A DNA stretch of 64,000 bases from positions 1,984,001 to 2,048,000 of the forward strand of contig OX381708.1 of NCBI GenBank assembly GCA_947462335.1. Direction: 5' to 3'. The notes beneath the pieces are model-generated. The model worked only from the letters and a program-made list of their open reading frames with translations, was not told the DNA's origin and made no database searches. This DNA comes from Harmothoe impar. Lineage: Eukaryota; Annelida; Polychaeta; Phyllodocida; Polynoidae. Shown here one piece after another: positions 62,267 to 64,000 of the stretch. A program made the position numbers and the translations under genes. The first letter of the stretch is position 1. Every line of letters starts with the position of its first letter.

Positions 62267-62597
62267 CACCCAAAGGGAGTCTCATCACCCTATACTAATC
62301 TAATTTTGCCTTATATCACATGGGTATTTATTTTATTTTTTACTATATTTACGGAGCCACACGGTTCATTCCTACTCATGTCACCAGATATTGAATTAAA
62401 TCAAGCATGGACAGCATTTTATTGCACATGTCCTTGCCTAATGGTAATAGGGTTATATGGGATAAACAAGCCCATTCTGATAACGGGTCTCTGGTCTACA
62501 AATTGCATTACGATATGGTCTAATACAACATATGCTTTATACATAGGTGCTCATATTTGGCATGGAATCTCCCTGAGGGAATGTACACACACTTTCA
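62267..62597 (+). other. Region between the gag array and LINE-B ORF2
   Basis: An open frame crosses it (62249-62608) but shows no motif. Probably the upstream part of the LINE-B copy. Confidence 0.35.
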
Positions 62598-64000
62598 ATG
62601 TCCCATGATTTGAATTTTGATAGGCTAAGAGGTCTACACATGATTAATTATAATATAAGAACACTACCGGGTAAGATTGATGATGCACGACTTATGTTTG
62701 AGAACTCACACGCAGACTGTATAGGTATCACAGAGAGCTGGTTGACAACTATGAGCAAGGATGATACGTTCTTACTGGTAGGGTACAATCTTTGTAGGCT
62801 AGATAGAGACTTAACACTGCCTGGAGCCAAGACCTGTGGCGGAGGCGTGGTCACATACATAGCAAATGACATAGCTTACATAGAGCAAAAGGATAAAAAC
62901 ATATGCAATATTAATATGGAGGTGCAATATATTGTCATAAATAAAGGTAATTATAAGACAATACATATGTTCAATGTATATAGACCTCCTGATGGTAATA
63001 TCCTTACCTTTTTTAAAGAACTAACCACATTACTAACATACCTTAATAAGGTTCCTGGAAAGGAGTTTTTCCTGTTAGGAGACTTTAATATTAATGTGAA
63101 AAAGCCATATGGTGATCATGAAAAATTTAAAAAATTTCATGGCTACTTTTGGACTTAACCAACTTATCACTAATTTTACACATAAAAATCCTCAAGGAGA
63201 AAACACCTTAATTGATTTAATTTTAACCAATTCACCTCAGGTATATTCATCTGGTGTTTCACACATTACAGTGACTGATCATTATCCTATATTTGTGACA
63301 AGAAGGTTTGTAACCCTAGCTAAGGTACCAATTGTATTTACTGGCCGCACTTATAAAGATTACGTAGTAGATAATTATACAACAGGCCTAAAGAATATTA
63401 ATTGGAATACCTTCTGGGATGCCCCAGATCCCAACATAGCTTGGAATATTTTATTGGACAAAATACACTTCCTACTTAACTTTACTTGCCCTATTAAGAC
63501 TTTAAATTGTACACAGAAGAAGAAAGAATGGGTTACTAATGACTTACTAACACTTTTCAAAGACTGGGATGATGCTATGAAAAAATATCGATGCACTTTA
63601 GATGATGATGATCATAATATCGCAATTTTCTTAAGAAATCTGGCCAATAATGAAAAACGCCTTGCACGTAATAGATATAATAAGCAACAATTTGTAAAAA
63701 ATCACAATAAACCGAAAGAATACTGGAAGAGTATCAATAATTTAATGAATCCAAAAAACAAATCTCCTATTTATAGCCTTTATGATAAGACAAATAAGAA
63801 ACAAATTCCATCAGAGCAAACTGCCAACTTTATCAATAGTTATTTTGCAACCATTGGACCAAAATTAGCACAAAACCTAAATTTACCTTTTCAGAGCAAC
63901 ATCCCCCCCCCTACCTCAAAATTTTGCCTTCAAGGAATGTAATGTAGATATAGTGAGGAAATTAATCAAAAAAAAATTAATATGAATAAATCATCAGGAA
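62598..64000 (+). pseudogene. LINE-B ORF2: endonuclease and start of reverse transcriptase, broken, runs off the window
   Basis: EEP endonuclease motifs in order: Asn-Tyr-Asn-Ile-Arg-Thr-Leu, Ile-Thr-Glu-Ser-Trp-Leu, Asn-Val-Tyr-Arg-Pro-Pro, Leu-Leu-Gly-Asp-Phe-Asn-Ile, and Thr-Asp-His-Tyr-Pro-Ile. All catalytic positions look right. The frame changes in the A-run near 63128-63134 and again near the C-run at 63902-63910. After that the RT N-terminal domain begins (Met-Asn-Lys-Ser-Ser-Gly at the very end). It belongs to the CR1/L2/jockey-like range; it is a different family from LINE-A. Confidence 0.85.

Overview
This is animal genomic DNA, not bacterial. It holds GT-AG introns, tRNA-like SINE remnants, a multi-exon TRPM-type cation channel gene, and a dense, nested set of eukaryotic transposable elements (Polinton/Maverick, DIRS-order, Ty3/Gypsy with and without env, non-LTR LINEs, MITE-like elements). 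The mix suggests a marine invertebrate bilaterian, perhaps a lophotrochozoan. The species cannot be read from the sequence and that placement is inference.

Layout. 1-853 and 9270-12.8 kb: a LINE on the minus strand (LINE-A) whose ORF2 endonuclease region is split by an 8.4-kb decayed Polinton/adintovirus-like element at 854-9269. The Polinton has tandem-repeat-rich terminal inverted repeats, a 6-bp target duplication with one mismatch, broken capsid, protease, integrase and ATPase genes, intact penton and small-protein ORFs, and no polymerase B. 13.4-19.5 kb: a dead DIRS-order (Ngaro/PAT-like) element with terminal direct repeats, RT-RNase H and a tyrosine recombinase. 20685-33664: Gypsy-1, a 13-kb LTR retrotransposon on the minus strand, apparently intact. 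Its LTRs look identical and its gag and pol are open. It has a textbook -1 frameshift signal, a third 1069-codon ORF behind what looks like its own TATA/NRF1-type promoter, and a row of six stem-loops after that ORF.

33.7-44.3 kb: another LTR remnant and then six exons (plus strand) of a TRPM-family channel covering the pre-S1 to S6 region. Its introns carry a MITE, tRNA-like repeats and a truncated LTR element. A second, phase-compatible copy of the pore/S6 exon lies 0.85 kb upstream of the standard one. 44.7-53.3 kb: Gypsy-2, a decayed minus-strand Gypsy with pol and an env-like gene. 53271-62266: Gypsy-3, an LTR and primer site followed by a complete but broken gag, triplicated in tandem as a 2804-bp unit. 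62.6 kb to the end: the 5' part of ORF2 of a second LINE (LINE-B).

Most host content is the TRPM gene; the rest is mobile DNA at different ages. Gypsy-1 is young. Gypsy-2, the Polinton, the DIRS element and LINE-A are old. Gypsy-3 was dead before its triplication. Gypsy-1 and Gypsy-3 are relatives: they share the primer-binding site, gag similarity and the same frameshift architecture. Nonsense codons and differences among the gag triplicates are concentrated at CpG-type transitions, which suggests germline CpG methylation decay (inference).
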